The notes: a model not told the origin generated them from the sequence alone. A DNA stretch of 64,000 bases from Pseudomonadota bacterium (GCA_023423695.1 JAFAFA010000149.1:36445-100444); one strand, 5' to 3'. Counted from the stretch's first letter, positions 1 through 8,291 are shown. Program-made: numbers and translations.

Positions 1-208
1 CGTCGCCGTACTGGGCGCTGCCGCCGACCTCGACCTTCACCCGCCCGTCCGTCTTCTGGGCGACGAGTTCCGCGAACTTCAGCGAGGCTTCCGCCTTCGG
101 GTTGCCGGGGGCCGCATTGTGGGCCAGACGCAGGACCTGCTGGGCCCAGGCGGCAGGCGACGCGACCAGGGCGGTACCCACCATCAGCGACAAGAGCAGC
201 TTCTTCAT
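1..208 (-). CDS. TRAP transporter substrate-binding protein (DctP family), N-terminal part
   Basis: Only the first 69 codons lie in the window; the gene continues off the left edge. The protein starts MKKLLLSLMVGTALVASPA, a clear Sec signal peptide with cleavage expected near residue 22 (AWA/QQ). It continues QVLRLAHNAAPGNPKAEAS, the first strand and ligand-side loop typical of periplasmic DctP-type receptors (PF03480), which hand carboxylates or sugar acids to a DctQM membrane pair. A GGGAGAG ribosome site lies about 9 bases before the ATG. It is the fourth gene of a leftward set after the SDR and divided transketolase genes, with a 55-base gap, so it probably imports the substrate of that pathway. 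The ligand cannot be read from this fragment. Confidence 0.85.
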   Translation of the reverse strand, partial: MKKLLLSLMVGTALVASPAAWAQQVLRLAHNAAPGNPKAEASLKFAELVAQKTDGRVKVEVGGSAQYGD

Positions 209-263
209 CGGATTCTCTCCCTATGGACGTTTGTTGGTTGATCGGGTCGGATGGCTGGCTGTC

Positions 264-1268
264 TTAAAGCCAGCCCTTGATGCTTGCCACCATGGCGTCG
301 GTGGAGATGCCGTAGAGGTCGTGCAGGGTCGGCAGGGCGCCGGCCTTCAGGAACTCGTCGGGCAGGCCGATCTGGCGGAAGACCGGGGCGACGCCGGCCC
401 GCAGCAGGGTGCCGGCCACCGCCTCGCCCAGCCCGCCGATGACGGTGTGGTTTTCAGCCACCACCACCATGCGGCCGGTGCGTTTGGCCTCCCGCAGGAT
501 GGTTTCGGTATCGAGCGGCTTGATGGTGGGGACGTGCAGCACGGCGACGCCGACCTTGTCGGCCTCCAGCCGTTGCGCCACCTCCAGCGCCCGCATCGTC
601 ATGATGCCGGACGAGATGACCAGCACGTCCGCGCCGTCGCGCAGCAGCTTGGCCTTGCCGAGTTCGAACTTGTAGTCGTACTCGTCCAGCACCAGCGGAA
701 CGTTGCCGCGCAGCAGCCGCATGTAGACCGGGCCGTTATGCGCGGCCATCGCCGGCACCGCCTGCTCGATCTCGTGGGCGTCGCAGGGATCGATCACCAC
801 CATGTTCGGCATGGCGCGCATCAGCGCCACATCCTCGGCCGCCTGATGGCTGGGGCCATAGCCGGAGGTCAGGCCCGGCAGGGCGCAGGCGATCTTGACG
901 TTGCGGTTCTCCTCCGCGATCGTCTGGTGGACGAAGTCGTAGGCCCGGCGCGAGGCGAAGACGGCGTAGGTGGTGACGAAGGGCATCATGCCCTCATGCG
1001 CCATGCCCGACGCCGCACCCATCAGCAGCTGCTCGGCCATGCCCATCTGATAGAAGCGGTCGGGATGTGCCTGGGCGAAGATGTGCAGGTCGGTGTATTT
1101 GGCGAGATCGGCGGTCATGCCGACGATCTCCGGCCGCTGCTTCGCCAGCTCGACCAGCGCATGGCCGAAGGGCGCCGGCTTGGTCCGCTGCCCTTCCGCG
1201 GCGATCGAGGCGATCATGGCGGAGGTCTTCAGGCGCGGCTTTGCGGTGGTGTTTGCAGCGGTGCTCAT
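264..1268 (-). CDS. Transketolase family protein, C-terminal (pyrimidine-binding) subunit
   Basis: This 334-residue protein corresponds to the C-terminal half of transketolase: the pyrimidine-binding fold (from about residue 30, with FYQMGMAEQ carrying the conserved Glu that activates thiamine diphosphate) and the C-terminal transketolase domain (from about residue 210). The reading frame stays open far upstream, but the start at 1268 is chosen because its ATG overlaps the stop of the N-terminal subunit gene as ATGA, the usual arrangement of divided transketolases. With the neighbour it forms one enzyme that moves a two-carbon ketol group between sugars. Divided transketolases beside TRAP transporters are often catabolic rather than housekeeping (for example in apiose or sulfosugar breakdown); the substrate here is unknown. 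Confidence 0.9.
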   Translation of the reverse strand: MSTAANTTAKPRLKTSAMIASIAAEGQRTKPAPFGHALVELAKQRPEIVGMTADLAKYTDLHIFAQAHPDRFYQMGMAEQLLMGAASGMAHEGMMPFVTTYAVFASRRAYDFVHQTIAEENRNVKIACALPGLTSGYGPSHQAAEDVALMRAMPNMVVIDPCDAHEIEQAVPAMAAHNGPVYMRLLRGNVPLVLDEYDYKFELGKAKLLRDGADVLVISSGIMTMRALEVAQRLEADKVGVAVLHVPTIKPLDTETILREAKRTGRMVVVAENHTVIGGLGEAVAGTLLRAGVAPVFRQIGLPDEFLKAGALPTLHDLYGISTDAMVASIKGWL

Positions 1269-2140
1269 GCGGTCCTCCCGGCGTCGAGCGCGTCCAGCGC
1301 CAGCTGCCATTCGTGCGCGTCGACGCGGATGAAGTGGTTCTTTTCGCGGGCTTCGAGGAAGGGCACGCCCTTGCCCATCTTCGTGTCGCAGACGATCATC
1401 CGCGGCTTCGGCTCGGGGTGCGACTTGGCGGCGTCGAAGGCGGCCACCACGGCGTCCATGTCGTTGCCATCCACCCGCTGGACGAACCAGCCGAAGGCTT
1501 CCAGCTTGTCCACCAGCGGCTCGAACGCCATCACCTGGGTGGACGGGCCGTCGGCCTGCTGGTTGTTGACATCGACGATGGCGATCATGTTGTCGAGCTT
1601 GTAATGGGCGGCCGACATGATGGCCTCCCACACCGATCCCTCGTCCAGTTCGCCGTCGGAGAACAGTGTGTAGACACGGGCAGCGGAGTTCTTGCGCTTC
1701 AGGCCGAGGCCGATGCCGACCGCGATGCTGAGGCCGAGGCCGAGCGAACCGCCCGACATCTCCATGCCCGGCGTGTAGCTGGCCATCCCGGACATCGGCA
1801 GGCGGCTGTCGTCGCTGCCATAGGTCTCCAGCTCCTCCGCCGGGATGATGCCGGCCTCGATCAACGCTGCGTAGAGCGCGATGGCGTAATGGCCGTTGGA
1901 CAGCAGGAAGCGGTCGCGCTCCTCCCAATGCGGGTCCTCGGGCCGGTATTTCATGGCGTGGAAATAGGAAACCGCCAGAACGTCGGCGATGTCGAGAGCC
2001 TGGCCGATGTAGCCCTGCCCCTGCACCTCGCCCATCAAAAGGGCGTTGCGGCGGATGCGGTAGGCGCGTTCGGCGAGCGGCACATTGTGCCCCAAGGGGG
2101 TGGTGTCGAGTGCGGTGTCCACGGGACGGGTCTCCAGCAT
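1265..2140 (-). CDS. Transketolase family protein, N-terminal (TPP pyrophosphate-binding) subunit
   Basis: The 291-residue product matches the N-terminal half of transketolase (PF00456). The thiamine diphosphate/Mg motif is visible as SDGELDEGSVWEA near residue 160, followed by NN about 30 residues later, and SGGSLGLGLSIAVGIGLG precedes it. It must pair with the downstream C-terminal subunit, whose start overlaps this stop by 4 bases, giving a 1:1 coupled product. A 7-base gap separates it from the upstream SDR gene, so SDR, both transketolase subunits and the TRAP receptor look like one transcript. This is about half the usual full-length transketolase (roughly 660 residues), as expected for the divided form. 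Confidence 0.92.
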   Translation of the reverse strand: MLETRPVDTALDTTPLGHNVPLAERAYRIRRNALLMGEVQGQGYIGQALDIADVLAVSYFHAMKYRPEDPHWEERDRFLLSNGHYAIALYAALIEAGIIPAEELETYGSDDSRLPMSGMASYTPGMEMSGGSLGLGLSIAVGIGLGLKRKNSAARVYTLFSDGELDEGSVWEAIMSAAHYKLDNMIAIVDVNNQQADGPSTQVMAFEPLVDKLEAFGWFVQRVDGNDMDAVVAAFDAAKSHPEPKPRMIVCDTKMGKGVPFLEAREKNHFIRVDAHEWQLALDALDAGRTA

Positions 2141-2147
2141 TTCGGGA

Positions 2148-2897
2148 TCAGTGGATCAGCATGCCGCCGTTGACGTCGAGCGTGGCGCCGGTGATGTAGG
2201 AGGACAGCTCCGACGCCAGGAACAGGCAGGAGCGGGCCACATCCTCGGCGTCGCCCAGACGGTTCAGCGGGATGCCCTTCAGGATTTCCGCCCGCAGCTC
2301 GTCGGTCAGCTTGCCGCCGGTGATGTCGGTCTGGATCAGGCCCGGCGTCACCGAGTTGACGCGGACATTGTCCGGCCCCAGCTCGCGCGCCATCGCCTTG
2401 GCGAGGCCCAGCACGCCGGCCTTGGCCGCGCTGTAGTGCGGGCCGCCGAAGATGCCGCCACCGCGCTGCGCCGAGACGGACGAGATGCAGACGATGGAGC
2501 CGGACTTGCGCTCGCGCATGTGGGGGACGACAGCCTGGCTCATGTACAGCGTGCCGCGCAGGCTGACGTCGGTCACCGCCTCGTAGTTCTTCGGGCCGAT
2601 GTCCATGAACTTCAGCGGCTGGGTGATGCCGGCATTGTTGACCAGCACGTCGATGCGCCCGAACTCCTCGACCACGCGGTTGGCGGCGGCGAAGCAGGCG
2701 TCGCGGTCGGTCACGTCGCAGGCCAAGCCGCGATGCGCCTCGCCCAGTTCGGCGGCGGCTTCGGCCGCCTGCGCGCCGTCGAGGTCCAGAATGATCGCGC
2801 GCCCGCCATGCAGCGCGAAAAGCCTCGCGGTCGCCCGGCCGATGCCGCGGCGCGACGCGGCGCCGGTGATCACGCAGACCTTGTTGGACAGCAGCAT
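2148..2897 (-). CDS. Short-chain dehydrogenase/reductase (classical SDR)
   Basis: This 249-residue protein has the classical SDR plan: cofactor motif VITGAASRRGIG at the N-terminus, NNAG near residue 88, the catalytic Ser in CISSVSAQ, Tyr and Lys in HYSAAKAG, and a C-terminal GATLDVNGG. The acidic residue after beta-2 (ILDLDG) suggests NAD(H) preference. An upstream in-frame ATG would add 16 residues, but the start at 2897 has a GGGAG ribosome site at the right spacing and brings the first strand to the N-terminus, as usual. It probably oxidises or reduces a hydroxyl/keto group on the sugar-like compound handled by the transketolase encoded next. Substrate unknown. It is first in the leftward operon and divergent from a LysR gene. 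Confidence 0.9.
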   Translation of the reverse strand: MLLSNKVCVITGAASRRGIGRATARLFALHGGRAIILDLDGAQAAEAAAELGEAHRGLACDVTDRDACFAAANRVVEEFGRIDVLVNNAGITQPLKFMDIGPKNYEAVTDVSLRGTLYMSQAVVPHMRERKSGSIVCISSVSAQRGGGIFGGPHYSAAKAGVLGLAKAMARELGPDNVRVNSVTPGLIQTDITGGKLTDELRAEILKGIPLNRLGDAEDVARSCLFLASELSSYITGATLDVNGGMLIH

Positions 2898-3049
2898 GCT
2901 CGCTCCCTTTGTCGAAGCAGGCTCCGCCGTGGCGGCCAAAGACATGCCGCGGGCGGAGCGTCGGTTTCGCTCGGTTGTGGTGATTTCGCTGCGGCCAACC
3001 GATGATTCGGTCAGCCGATGATTGAGGTGATCCTATGGCCTTGAGATGA

Positions 3050-3064
3050 ATTCGACAAACGAAT
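3050..3064. promoter_or_regulatory. LysR-type operator candidate between divergent genes
   Basis: The sequence ATTCGACAAACGAAT is a perfect 5-base inverted repeat with a 5-base spacer and contains the T-N11-A core of LysR-family sites (TTCG-N5-CGAA). It lies 14 bases upstream of the LysR start and within the 181-base gap shared with the SDR operon. A direct repeat CCGATGATT occurs nearby at 2999-3007 and 3015-3023. Regulation of both directions by the adjacent LysR protein is inferred. Confidence 0.55.
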
Positions 3065-3078
3065 AAGATTGCTCATTG

Positions 3079-4053
3079 ATGAACAGAATTCATGTGAATG
3101 ACGCGATGCGGAAACGGGTTTCGATCAAGGCATTGCAGGCGTTCGAGGCCGCTGCGCGGCTCGGTTCCTTCGCGACTGCGGCGGAGGATCTCGGGCTGAC
3201 GCCGTCGGCGATCAGCCATCAGGTGAAAATCCTGGAGGAACAGCTTGGCTTGCCGCTGTTCCATCGTGTTCACCGCTCGGTCGCCCTGACCGATGCCGGG
3301 CGCAGCTTCGCCACCGAGATCGTTGGCGCCTTTGCCCGGATGGAAACCGCCATCCGCAACGTCACCACATCGAGCAGCGGAGCCGAGATCCTCACCGTCC
3401 GCTCGATGCCCAGCTTCGCCACGCAATGGCTGATGCCGCGGCTGAACCGGGTGAAGGCCCTGCACCCCGCCATCGACATCCGGCTGCAGGCCTCGGTCTC
3501 ACCCATCGACCTGACGGCGGGCGCGGTGGACGTCGACATCCGCTACAACCCCGGCCCGCCGCCGGCCGGCTGCGTGCTGGAGCAGTTCCCGGACGACGTC
3601 ATCGTGCCGATGTGCTCGCCGGCGCTGGCGAACGGGCTGGTCCCGATCCGCGAGCCGAAGGACCTCAGCCGCCACATCCTGATCCATTCGGAGATCAACA
3701 TCGTCGGCTGGCGCGACTGGGCGCGCAGACATCGCGGCGTACAGTTGGACATGGACCGCGGCCTGCGCTTCGACCGCTCCTTCATGGCGATCAATGCGGC
3801 GGTGAACGGCATGGGGGTGTGCCTGGACAGCCTGCTTCTCGCCCGGCCGGAACTTCAGTCCGGCCAACTGGTCGTCCCCTTTCCCACCCGCGGCCTGCGG
3901 GCGCACGGGCATGGCTTCGTCACGCTGAAATCGACCGCCGACCTGCCGAAGATCAGGCTGTTCCGCCAGTGGCTGTTCGGCGAACTGGACGCCGGACGCC
4001 AGTGGGAAGAGCAGTATCTCGCCTCGCTCGGAACGCCCGCCGCCGGGGACTGA
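3079..4053 (+). CDS. LysR-family transcriptional regulator (GcvA-like)
   Basis: The 324-residue protein has an N-terminal winged helix-turn-helix (about residues 17-75: LKALQAFEAAARLGSFATAAEDLG..TPSAISHQV spread over this span) and a type-2 periplasmic-binding-like effector domain up to about residue 310. Motifs such as LGLPLFHRVHRSVALTDAG and the later HSEINIVGWRDWARRH resemble the GcvA branch of LysR regulators. A TTG at 3076 and an ATG at 3106 are alternative starts; the ATG at 3079 is kept as the first ATG. It is divergent from the SDR/transketolase/TRAP operon and very likely controls it in response to an intermediate of that pathway. The inducer is unknown. Confidence 0.9.
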   Translation: MNRIHVNDAMRKRVSIKALQAFEAAARLGSFATAAEDLGLTPSAISHQVKILEEQLGLPLFHRVHRSVALTDAGRSFATEIVGAFARMETAIRNVTTSSSGAEILTVRSMPSFATQWLMPRLNRVKALHPAIDIRLQASVSPIDLTAGAVDVDIRYNPGPPPAGCVLEQFPDDVIVPMCSPALANGLVPIREPKDLSRHILIHSEINIVGWRDWARRHRGVQLDMDRGLRFDRSFMAINAAVNGMGVCLDSLLLARPELQSGQLVVPFPTRGLRAHGHGFVTLKSTADLPKIRLFRQWLFGELDAGRQWEEQYLASLGTPAAGD

Positions 4054-4082
4054 CCCCGGACGGCGGGCCGAGCCGTCGAACT

Positions 4083-4102
4083 CCCCGCCACGATGGGCGG
4101 GG
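4083..4102. terminator. GC-rich hairpin between convergent genes
   Basis: CCCCGCC (4083-4089) pairs with GGCGGGG (4096-4102) around a 6-base loop in the 54-base gap between the convergent LysR and paoC-type genes. No T-run follows on either side, so it is at best a weak or Rho-assisted bidirectional terminator. Confidence 0.35.
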
Positions 4103-4107
4103 GGCCG

Positions 4108-6309
4108 TCACCCCACCGGGGGCATGCGGTCGATCAGCTTGTCCAGCGTGATGGGGTAGTCGCGCACGCGCACTCCGGTGGCGTTGTAGACGGCGTTGGC
4201 GATGGCGGCGCCCACGCCGCACAGCCCCAACTCGCCGACCCCCTTCGCCTTCATCGGCGACGACATCGCGTCGGTCTCGTCCAGGAAGATCACCTCCTGG
4301 TGCGGGATGTCGGCATGGACCGGCACCTCATAACCGGCGAGGTCGTGGTTGACGAAGAAGCCGGCGCGGGTGTCCACCGCCAGCTCCTCCATCAGCGCCG
4401 CGCCCACCCCCATGGTCATCGCCCCGATCACCTGGCTGCGCGCCGACAGCGGGTTCAGGATGCGGCCCGCCGCGCAGACGGCCAGCATCCGCCGCACGCG
4501 GATTTCCGCCGTCGCGGCATCTACGCCGACCTCGACGAAATGCGCGCCGAAGGTCGATTGCTGGGCCTTCTTGTCGAGGTCGCCATATTCGATGCCGTCC
4601 TCCGCCGAAAGGTCGCCGTCGCCGGCCGCCTGGGCCAGCGGCACGCGGCGGTTGCCCGACTGCACCTCTCCATCCGCGAATTGCGCGGCCGCGGAATTGA
4701 AGCCCAGCTTCTGCGCCACCGCCTCACGCAGCTTCACGCAGGCGGCATAGACGCCGGCGGTGGAGTTGTTGGCGCCCCACTGCCCGCCCGATCCCGCCGA
4801 CACCGGAAAACTGGAGTCGCCGAGCCGCACCACGACCTTGTCCAGCCCGACGCCCATCATCTCCGCCACGGTTTGGGCGATGATGGTGTAGCTGCCGGTG
4901 CCGATGTCGGTCATGTCGGTTTCGACCGTCACCACGCCGCGCTTGTCCAGCCGCACCCGCGCCGCCGATTTGGTCAGCAGGTTGTTGCGGAAGGCCGCGG
5001 CCATGCCGACGCCGACCAGCCAGCGCCCGTCGCGCACCCGCGCCGGCTCGGCGCTGCGCTTGCTCCAGCCGAAGCGCTCGGCGCCGGTGCGCAGGCATTG
5101 CACCAGCTGGCGCTGGGAGAAGGGCCGCTCCGGCTTTTCCGGATCGACCTGGGTGTCGTTGAGGATGCGGAACTCGACGGGATCGATCTTCAGCCGCTCC
5201 GCCATCTCGTCCATGGCGACCTCCAGCACCATCAGGCCCGGCGCCTCGCCTGGCGCCCGCATGGCGTTGCCTTCCGGCAGGTCGAGACGGGCAAGCCGCG
5301 TCCCGCTCAGCCGGTTCGCCCCGGCATAGAGCAAGCGCGTCTGGTCGGTCGCGGTTTCCGGGCTGCCGTCGGGCAGGTTGCCGGACCAGCTTTCATGGGC
5401 GATGGCGGTGATCTTGCCGTCCGCGGTGGCACCGATGCGGACACGCTGGATCGTCGCCGGCCGGTGGGTGGTGTTGTTCGCCATCATCGGACGCGGCAGC
5501 GCCACCTTGACCGGCCGCCCCGCCACCCGCGCGCCCAGCGCCGCCAGCAGCGTGTCGGCACGCAGGAACAGCTTGCCGCCGAAGCCGCCGCCGACGAAGG
5601 GGGAGATCACGCGGACCTTCTCCTTCGGCATCTCCAGCGTCTTGGCCAGATCGGTCGCCGCCCAGTCGATCATCTGGTTGGAGGTCCACACCGTCAGCCG
5701 ATCGCCCTGCCATGTTGCGATGGTGGCATGCGGCTCCATCATCGCGTGGGTCTGGTCGGGCGTGCCGTAGGTCTCGTCCAGCTTGACCGGCGCGGCGGCG
5801 AAGGCCCCGGCGAAGTCGCCGACGACGGAGTCCTCCTTCTTGTGCTCCTCCCCATCGCCCATGGCGTCCTTGGCGCGGGCGAGATCGAAGGCGCCGTCGG
5901 TCTTCCGGTACTCGACGCGGACGAGTTGCGCTGCCGCGCGCGCCTGCTCGAAGCTCTCGGCGACGACCAGCGCGACGGCCTGATGGTAATGGACGATCTC
6001 CGGCCCGCCCAGAAGCGGGGCGGCGTTGCGCTTGCCCTTGCCGAGCTTGCCGGCGTTCTCGTGGGTGACGACGGCCAGCACGCCCGGCGCGGCCTTCGCC
6101 TCGTCCACCGACAGCGAGGCGATGCGGCCCTTGGCGATGGTTGAGCCGACGACATAGCCGTAGGCCTGGTTCGGCGCCACGTCGTGTCGCTCATAGGCGT
6201 AGGGCGCGGTTCCGGTGGTCTTGAGCGGCCCGTCGATGCGGCTGGTCGGCTTGCCGACGACCTTCAGCTGGTCGATCGGGTTGGTGGTGGCGGGGGTGTC
6301 GAACTTCAT
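4108..6309 (-). CDS. paoC: Aldehyde oxidoreductase, molybdenum-binding subunit (PaoC/xanthine dehydrogenase family)
   Basis: The 733-residue length is almost exactly that of E. coli PaoC (732). Sequence blocks of the xanthine oxidase molybdopterin subunits are present: an N-terminal aldehyde oxidase a/b hammerhead region (residues about 15-140), FVGGGFGGK near residue 245, MRAPGEAPG near 340, GSGGQWGANNST near 510 and the C-terminal KGVGELGLCGVG, whose Glu (about residue 693) is the catalytic base. The enzyme should bind molybdopterin cytosine dinucleotide and oxidise aldehydes to acids. It is the last gene of a leftward three-gene operon in the order Fe-S, FAD, Mo, the same as paoABC. No signal peptide is present, so export would be with the Tat-signal Fe-S subunit. 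Substrate range cannot be read from sequence. Confidence 0.9.
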   Translation of the reverse strand: MKFDTPATTNPIDQLKVVGKPTSRIDGPLKTTGTAPYAYERHDVAPNQAYGYVVGSTIAKGRIASLSVDEAKAAPGVLAVVTHENAGKLGKGKRNAAPLLGGPEIVHYHQAVALVVAESFEQARAAAQLVRVEYRKTDGAFDLARAKDAMGDGEEHKKEDSVVGDFAGAFAAAPVKLDETYGTPDQTHAMMEPHATIATWQGDRLTVWTSNQMIDWAATDLAKTLEMPKEKVRVISPFVGGGFGGKLFLRADTLLAALGARVAGRPVKVALPRPMMANNTTHRPATIQRVRIGATADGKITAIAHESWSGNLPDGSPETATDQTRLLYAGANRLSGTRLARLDLPEGNAMRAPGEAPGLMVLEVAMDEMAERLKIDPVEFRILNDTQVDPEKPERPFSQRQLVQCLRTGAERFGWSKRSAEPARVRDGRWLVGVGMAAAFRNNLLTKSAARVRLDKRGVVTVETDMTDIGTGSYTIIAQTVAEMMGVGLDKVVVRLGDSSFPVSAGSGGQWGANNSTAGVYAACVKLREAVAQKLGFNSAAAQFADGEVQSGNRRVPLAQAAGDGDLSAEDGIEYGDLDKKAQQSTFGAHFVEVGVDAATAEIRVRRMLAVCAAGRILNPLSARSQVIGAMTMGVGAALMEELAVDTRAGFFVNHDLAGYEVPVHADIPHQEVIFLDETDAMSSPMKAKGVGELGLCGVGAAIANAVYNATGVRVRDYPITLDKLIDRMPPVG

Positions 6310-6312
6310 GGC

Positions 6313-7263
6313 TCAGCCTTTCGCTTCGGCCAGGACGGAGCCGAGCGTTCGCTCGACCAGCGGCAGCTTGAAGGCGTTCTCCGGCGTCGGCTTGGCGCCG
6401 GCCAGCAGATGCGCCGTGACGGCCTTGGCCCCCTTGGGCATTTCGGCATCCGCCGCCTCGACGCGCCACGGCTTGTGCGCGACGCCGCCCAGCGCCACCC
6501 GCCCGCTGCCGTCCGGCTGGACGACCGCCGCGACGGCGACCAGCGCGAAGGCATAGGAGGCGCGGTCGCGCACCTTGCGATAAATGTGCGTGCCGCCGAC
6601 CGGGCGCGGCAGGGTCACCGCCGTGATCAGCTCGCCCGGCTCCAGCGCCGTTTCGATATGCGGGGTGTCGCCGGGCAGGCGGTGGAACTCGGCGATCGGA
6701 ATGCTGCGGGTGGCGCCGTCCGGGCGCACCGTCTCCACCGTCGCGTCCAGCACGCGCATCGCCACCGCCATGTCGCTGGGATGGGTGGCGATGCAGGCTT
6801 CGCTGCCGCCGATCACCGCAAGCTGGCGGCTGTAACCGCCGATGGCGGCGCATCCGCTGCCGGGCCGGCGCTTGTTGCAGGGCTGGGCGGTATCGTAGAA
6901 ATACGGGCAGCGGGTGCGCTGAAGCAAATTGCCCGCGGTGGTCGCCTTGTTGCGCAGCTGGCCCGAAGCCCCGGCGAGCAGCGCCCGCGACAGCACCCCG
7001 TAATCGCGCCGCACCCGTTCGTCGGCGGCGAGGTCGGTGTTGCGCACCAGCGCGCCGACGCGCAGCCCCCCGTCCGGGGCCGGCTCCACCTTGTCCAGAG
7101 ACAGGCCGTTGACATCGATCAGATGGACCGGCGTCTCGATCTCCAGCTTCATCAGGTCGAGCAGGTTGGTGCCGCCGGCGATGAACTTGGCGCCGGGGGT
7201 GCGGGCGGCGGCCGCCGCGGCTTCGGCCGGGCTGCCGGCGCGTTCGTAGCTGAAGGGTTTCAT
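6313..7263 (-). CDS. paoB: Aldehyde oxidoreductase, FAD-binding subunit (PaoB type)
   Basis: The 316-residue product (PaoB of E. coli is 318) is the FAD-binding, CO-dehydrogenase-flavoprotein-like subunit. AKFIAGGTNLLDLMK near residue 25 is the FAD pyrophosphate-binding motif. The Cys pattern TRCPYFYD..PCNKRRPGSGC near residues 115-135 is the extra [4Fe-4S] site characteristic of PaoB. The start at 7263 is chosen because its ATG overlaps the Fe-S subunit stop as ATGA and gives MKPFSYERA, the usual N-terminus; longer upstream in-frame readings run into the Fe-S gene. Electrons should pass from molybdenum through the Fe-S centres to this FAD and then to an acceptor. Confidence 0.9.
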   Translation of the reverse strand: MKPFSYERAGSPAEAAAAAARTPGAKFIAGGTNLLDLMKLEIETPVHLIDVNGLSLDKVEPAPDGGLRVGALVRNTDLAADERVRRDYGVLSRALLAGASGQLRNKATTAGNLLQRTRCPYFYDTAQPCNKRRPGSGCAAIGGYSRQLAVIGGSEACIATHPSDMAVAMRVLDATVETVRPDGATRSIPIAEFHRLPGDTPHIETALEPGELITAVTLPRPVGGTHIYRKVRDRASYAFALVAVAAVVQPDGSGRVALGGVAHKPWRVEAADAEMPKGAKAVTAHLLAGAKPTPENAFKLPLVERTLGSVLAEAKG

Positions 7264-7916
7264 GCCTCCCTCCCGGCGACCTCGGTGATCGCATCGACGA
7301 TGTTGGAATAGGCGCCGCAACGGCAGATGTTGCCGCTCATCCGCTCGCGCAGCTCGTCGGCGGTCAGCTTCGGCGCCGCCATCAGGTCGGCGCTGACATG
7401 GCTGGGGATGCCGGCCTCGATCTCCTTCAGCACGGCGACGGCGGAACAGATCTGGCCGGGGGTGCAATAGCCGCACTGGTAACCGTCATGCTTCACGAAG
7501 GCGGCCTGCATCGGATGCATGCGGTCGGGTGTGCCCAGTCCCTCAATGGTGGTGATGCTGTCGCCCTGGTGCATCACCGCCAGCGACAGGCAGGAGTTGA
7601 TCCGCCGCCCCTCGACCAGAACGGTGCAGGCGCCGCACTGCCCGTGGTCGCAGCCCTTCTTCGGGCCGGTCACATGCAGATGCTCGCGCAGCGCGTCGAG
7701 CAGGGTGGTGCGCGTGTCCAGCGTCAGGTCATGGCTTCGGCCGTTCACCGTGAAGGACACGGTCGAGGTGACGGGGGTCAGCGTCTGTTGCGGGGCGGCG
7801 TCGCCGATGGCCGCTTCGGCCGGCACCGGGAAGCTTCCCGCCGTCAGCGCGATGGTCGCCGCGGTTCCCATCAGGACTCCGCGCCGTGTCAAGTCCAGGT
7901 CGCCGGTCTGATGCAT
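7260..7916 (-). CDS. paoA: Aldehyde oxidoreductase, 2Fe-2S subunit with Tat signal (PaoA type)
   Basis: The 218-residue protein begins with a twin-arginine signal (TRRGVLMG, then a hydrophobic stretch ending near PAEA around residue 38), so the complex is probably folded in the cytoplasm and exported through Tat. Two [2Fe-2S] clusters are evident: plant-ferredoxin type KGCDHGQCGACTVLV..NSC and the all-helical type QCGYCTPGQ..GNICRCGAY. An upstream in-frame extension is open, but the ATG at 7916 follows a GGAGG ribosome site and puts the Tat motif near the N-terminus. It is first in the three-gene operon. The dedicated XdhC/PaoD-type maturation factor is not encoded beside it, so it must be supplied elsewhere. 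Confidence 0.9.
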   Translation of the reverse strand: MHQTGDLDLTRRGVLMGTAATIALTAGSFPVPAEAAIGDAAPQQTLTPVTSTVSFTVNGRSHDLTLDTRTTLLDALREHLHVTGPKKGCDHGQCGACTVLVEGRRINSCLSLAVMHQGDSITTIEGLGTPDRMHPMQAAFVKHDGYQCGYCTPGQICSAVAVLKEIEAGIPSHVSADLMAAPKLTADELRERMSGNICRCGAYSNIVDAITEVAGREA

Positions 7917-8291
7917 CGCGTGCTTCCCTCCTGTCGTCAAAGCCATACCCGTCGGCAGCGCGCACGGGCCGTCCCGCTTCGCTTCCACCAACGCATACCC
8001 CCACAAGCTGGATCGCGCCGGTCGGACGATTAGCCCCCGATTTGCGATAGAGCCTATAAGTTCAGCTCATGAAACAACGCCGGCCCGCCGGGGTTACGTC
8101 GGGTTCCGGTTTTTCCGGAACCGGCGATTTGGGCGGCGCTCGAGTCACCAAAGCTTAACGGGAGTAAGCGGCGTCTTCGGCGTAGAGAAATTTCCCGTGC
8201 CGGGGCGGCGGCGACAGACAGGCCGGCCTCCACGGCCGACAGGCTGTTCCAGGACGCCCTTTCACACCGCCCTTTGGACCACGGGAGCACC
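7917..8291. other. 375-base divergent intergenic region with a perfect hairpin
   Basis: This gap separates the divergent paoA-type and phnS genes and should hold both promoters. The clearest structure is GGTTCCGG-TTTTT-CCGGAACC at 8102-8122, a perfect 8-base inverted repeat with a T5 loop. It is not followed by a T-run on either strand, so an operator or RNA hairpin is more likely than a terminator. A GGGAGC ribosome site precedes phnS at 8283-8288. No convincing -35/-10 pair, open reading frame with a ribosome site, or RNA gene was recognised. Confidence 0.5.

Noticed and set aside
102..1604. Long rightward open frame opposite the transketolase genes
   Set aside because: It is antisense to two clear transketolase subunits, has a Gln/His/Arg-rich composition typical of GC-rich shadow frames, and matches no family.
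264..1928. A single 554-residue frame that could be read as a fused transketolase
   Set aside because: Only the part from 1268 resembles transketolase; the upstream part is an out-of-frame reading of the N-terminal subunit. The ATGA overlap marks two genes.
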